DNA of 64,000 nucleotides from Duganella sp. OV510 (lineage in GTDB: Bacteria > Pseudomonadota > Gammaproteobacteria > Burkholderiales > Burkholderiaceae_D). The notes beneath the pieces were generated by a model, which did not search any database, was not told where the DNA came from, and saw only the letters and a program-made list of their open reading frames with translations. A program made the translations under genes and the position numbers. The number at the start of each line of letters is the position of its first letter. The stretch's first letter is position 1. The stretch covers positions 124,001 through 188,000 of the forward strand of contig NZ_FNEQ01000001.1 of assembly GCF_900100205.1 (NCBI RefSeq), in the 5' to 3' direction. Of this stretch, positions 61,770 through 64,000 are shown one piece after another.

Positions 61770-62503
61770 TCGGCGTCGTCATCCCGGCCCACAACGAAGA
61801 ACTGTACCTGGACACCAGCCTGCACGCCGCCCGTACAGCTGCAGCCAACCAGGCGCTGCACGGCGAAACAGTCCACATCACAGTGGTACTGGACAGCTGC
61901 ACCGACAACTCGCGCGCAATCGTCGAACGCCACGCGATGCAAGCCGGCTCCGCCTGCGGCATCGATTATCTTTGTGTCGATGCGCGCAATGTCGGCGTCA
62001 CCCGCGCCGCCGGGGTACGCCATGTGCTGGAACTCGGCGCCCGCTGGCTGGCCTTCACCGATGCGGACACCGTGGTGTCGCCAACATGGCTTTCCGCACA
62101 GTTGCAGCTCAATGTCGATGTGGTGTGCGGCACCGTAGCGGTCAGCGACTGGTCGCCGCACCGGTACAATGCCAGCACACTCTGTGAATACTTCAATAAC
62201 AGTTACACGGACGCCGACGGCCACCGCCACATACACGGCGCCAACATGGGCGTATCGGCCAATGCCTACCTGCGTGCTGGTGGCTTCGCGCCACTATCGT
62301 GCAGCGAAGACGTAGCGCTGGTCGAGGCATTGCAACGCACTGGCGCGCGCTTTGCCTGGAGCGCGGCGCCCCGCGTCACCACCAGCGCCCGTTGCGATGC
62401 CAAGGCGCGCGGCGGCTTCGGCGACACCCTGCTACGCTATGCAGAAAGCGCCCGCGCCGTGCTGAAAGCAGCAACAGTTGCACCATTGGCAACACGGGTT
62501 TGA
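61766..62503 (+). CDS. Glycosyltransferase family 2 protein
   Basis: A 245-residue GT-A fold glycosyltransferase. The opening VVIPAHNEELYLDTSL, the DAD metal motif (99-101) and the later CSEDVALVEALQRTG (ED acceptor region) are present. There are no membrane helices, so it probably acts on a cytoplasmic face. It is the last gene of the four-gene cassette and likely transfers a sugar in the same pathway. It starts in the methyltransferase stop codon. Confidence 0.9.
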   Translation: MIGVVIPAHNEELYLDTSLHAARTAAANQALHGETVHITVVLDSCTDNSRAIVERHAMQAGSACGIDYLCVDARNVGVTRAAGVRHVLELGARWLAFTDADTVVSPTWLSAQLQLNVDVVCGTVAVSDWSPHRYNASTLCEYFNNSYTDADGHRHIHGANMGVSANAYLRAGGFAPLSCSEDVALVEALQRTGARFAWSAAPRVTTSARCDAKARGGFGDTLLRYAESARAVLKAATVAPLATRV

Positions 62504-62619
62504 CGCCGCCGCCGCAAAATATCGTACTATTGCTGCTTAGGACGTAGCCAGCCAACCGCCGCCACGCATTTTTATAGCAGTCGAGCAGGCCGATGGCGGC
62601 CGCAAAGGAGTCCTTGTTC

Positions 62620-63945
62620 ATGACGCCACCCGTAATATCCGCGCAGCTGGAGCCATCCAGCGAAGGCGTCAACGGCCAGCGCAGCGTGGCGATACGCCAG
62701 CACGGCCCATGGTGGCGGCGCTTCCTCAGCTTCATCGGCCCCGGCTACCTGGTGGCGGTCGGCTATATGGACCCCGGCAACTGGGCCACCGACCTTGCCG
62801 GCGGCGCCGCCTACGGCTATTCGCTGCTGTGGATTATCGGCCTGTCCAGCTGCATGGCGATGCTGCTGCAAGTGCTGACGGCGCGCCTTGGCATCGTCGC
62901 CCAGGCCGATCTGGCGCAGTTATGCCGCCGCCATTCCTCGCGCCGCTCGGCATTCTGCCAATGGCTGCTGTGCGAAATCGCCATCTGCGCCTGCGACCTG
63001 GCCGAGGTGATCGGCACCGCCATCGCCCTCAAGCTGCTGTTCGGTATTCCGCTGAGTTACGGTGTGATCCTGACCGCGCTCGACGTCTTCGCCATCCTGT
63101 GGCTGCAACAGCGCGGCTTCCGTTATCTGGAAGCGTTCGTCATCGCGCTGCTGGCGGTAATCTTCATCTGCTTCGGCATCAACCTGCTGCTGGCGCAGCC
63201 GGAATGGCGCGCTGTGGCCGAGGGCTTCATACCGTCGGCGCAAACGGTGACCGATCCCGGCATGCTATACCTGGCCATCGGCATCATCGGCGCCACCGTC
63301 ATGCCGCACAATCTGTACCTGCACTCGTCCACCGTCCAGACGCGCCGCTTCGAGACCAGCGATGCCGGCAAGCGCAAGGCCATCTCCTTCGCCACCGCCG
63401 ACATCATTGTCGCGCTGGGCCTGGCCTGCCTGGTCAACGCCGCCATCCTGATCACCTCGGCGGCGGTGTTCCACACCACCGGTAACGCGCACGTGGCCGA
63501 CCTGGAGGAAGCCTATCAACTGCTTGGCCCGCTGACCGGCACCGCGCTGGCCAGCATCCTGTTCGGCGTGGCGCTGCTGGCGGCCGGCCTCAGCTCCTCG
63601 GTCACCGCTACGCTGGCCGGGCAGATCGTCATGGAAGGTTTTGTGCAGATCCGCATGCCGCCCTGGGCACGTCGGCTGACCACCCGCTCGGTGGCCATCG
63701 TCCCGGCGCTGGTGGTAACGCTGGCGTATGGCGACAAGGGCGTCACCAGCCTGCTGCTGCTCAGCCAGGTCATCCTCAGCATGCAACTGCCGTTTGCCAT
63801 GTGGCCGCTGATCCGTTACGCAAGTGACCGCAATATCATGGGCAGCTTCGCCACGCCGCGAGCCATCACCTGGCTAGCCTGGACCATGATGGCGGCCATC
63901 GTCAGCCTCAACGTCATCATGGTCACGCGCGCGCTGGCCGGCTAA
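62620..63945 (+). CDS. mntH: Nramp-family divalent metal transporter
   Basis: Proton-coupled Mn2+/Fe2+ importer of the Nramp/MntH family, 441 residues with 11 helices. The helix-1 metal motif is DPGN (51-54) and the helix-6 motif is MPHN (228-231), both intact. The ATG at 62620 has AAAGGAG 9 nt upstream; an in-frame ATG at 62593 lacks a site. No manganese riboswitch could be recognised in the 116 nt before it. The gene symbol is given by family motif and not by close comparison. Confidence 0.92.
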   Translation: MTPPVISAQLEPSSEGVNGQRSVAIRQHGPWWRRFLSFIGPGYLVAVGYMDPGNWATDLAGGAAYGYSLLWIIGLSSCMAMLLQVLTARLGIVAQADLAQLCRRHSSRRSAFCQWLLCEIAICACDLAEVIGTAIALKLLFGIPLSYGVILTALDVFAILWLQQRGFRYLEAFVIALLAVIFICFGINLLLAQPEWRAVAEGFIPSAQTVTDPGMLYLAIGIIGATVMPHNLYLHSSTVQTRRFETSDAGKRKAISFATADIIVALGLACLVNAAILITSAAVFHTTGNAHVADLEEAYQLLGPLTGTALASILFGVALLAAGLSSSVTATLAGQIVMEGFVQIRMPPWARRLTTRSVAIVPALVVTLAYGDKGVTSLLLLSQVILSMQLPFAMWPLIRYASDRNIMGSFATPRAITWLAWTMMAAIVSLNVIMVTRALAG

Positions 63946-64000
63946 ATCCCCCTTGCCGGCCTGTCAACTGGCCAGCGCAATAATTTATATGGGGAAATTT

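Noticed and set aside
62504-62619. Possible manganese (yybP-ykoY) riboswitch before the Nramp gene
   Set aside because: I looked for the conserved GGGGAGUA and AGACC elements and did not find them in this leader.
1-64000. CRISPR arrays, tRNA/rRNA genes, insertion sequences, prophage
   Set aside because: No regularly spaced repeats, no cloverleaf or rRNA-like sequence, and no transposase, integrase or phage gene was seen on either strand; the only tandem repeat is coding (60301-60396).

Overview
The window is a gene-dense, high-GC chromosomal stretch with almost no intergenic space, no RNA genes and no mobile elements. The mix of genes (cytochrome bo3 oxidase, PPK2, several TonB-dependent receptors, FecI/FecR signalling, a propeller-type sensor kinase, secreted glycan enzymes, tartrate-type catabolism) fits a free-living or plant/soil-associated betaproteobacterium. 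Oxalobacteraceae (Massilia/Duganella/Janthinobacterium-like) is my best guess from gene content and codon style; this is an inference and was not tested by search.

Layout. 1-3.9 kb: cyoABCD on the minus strand (cyoD cut by the window edge), divergent from an MFS transporter. 5.5-10.9 kb: housekeeping/stress genes (pyruvate-oxidase-like TPP enzyme, PPK2, Yip1-like membrane protein, glyoxalase-fold protein, DUF4126, SDR). 10.9-15.5 kb: NarL-type regulator, secreted alpha/beta hydrolase and a 979-residue propeller/Y_Y_Y sensor kinase. 15.5-18.8 kb: GH92 mannosidase and an RpiR regulator. 18.9-25.2 kb: a peptide/amino-acid catabolic locus with secreted cyanophycinase, a YheO/DauR-type regulator, secreted RidA, Tat-exported M19 dipeptidase-like protein, exported amidohydrolase and an amino-acid permease. 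25.3-32.2 kb: TspO, then a TonB receptor, a hybrid kinase carrying 7TMR-DISM, HisKA, REC and Hpt modules, and a REC-GGDEF diguanylate cyclase in one tight operon. 32.1-39.7 kb (minus): FecI sigma factor, FecR, STN-containing TonB transducer and a very large Tat-exported PcRGLX/YetA-like lyase. 39.8-43.5 kb: glycerate kinase and ACS-family MFS divergent from a CdaR regulator. 43.6-51.8 kb: APC permease, GlxA-type regulator, thioesterase, pentapeptide-repeat protein, NTF2-like protein, flavin reductase, CPA1 antiporter, tartrate dehydrogenase and its LysR regulator. 51.8-55.1 kb: siderophore-type TonB receptor coupled to a DUF1624/HGSNAT-like membrane acyltransferase, under two Fur-like palindromes. 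55.1-59.1 kb: paoABC-like molybdenum enzyme led by a small membrane protein. 59.2-62.5 kb: a four-gene overlapping cassette (acyl-CoA-dehydrogenase-like, PIG-L deacetylase, SAM methyltransferase, GT2). 62.6-63.9 kb: an Nramp metal transporter.

Co-working sets that stand out: (i) a receptor-to-c-di-GMP operon in which a hybrid kinase with all phosphorelay modules is co-transcribed with a TonB receptor and a cyclase carrying a REC domain; (ii) a FecIR cell-surface signalling set beside a polysaccharide-lyase-like enzyme rather than an iron system; (iii) the exported cyanophycin/dipeptide locus; (iv) the under-characterised acyl-CoA-dehydrogenase/PIG-L/methyltransferase/GT2 cassette, the best candidate for an undescribed pathway; (v) two nearby loci that together could take tartrate to glycerate and phosphoglycerate.

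Gene ends are packed very tightly: five convergent pairs overlap tail to tail. All intervals without a gene are shorter than 300 bp; the informative ones are listed as sites.
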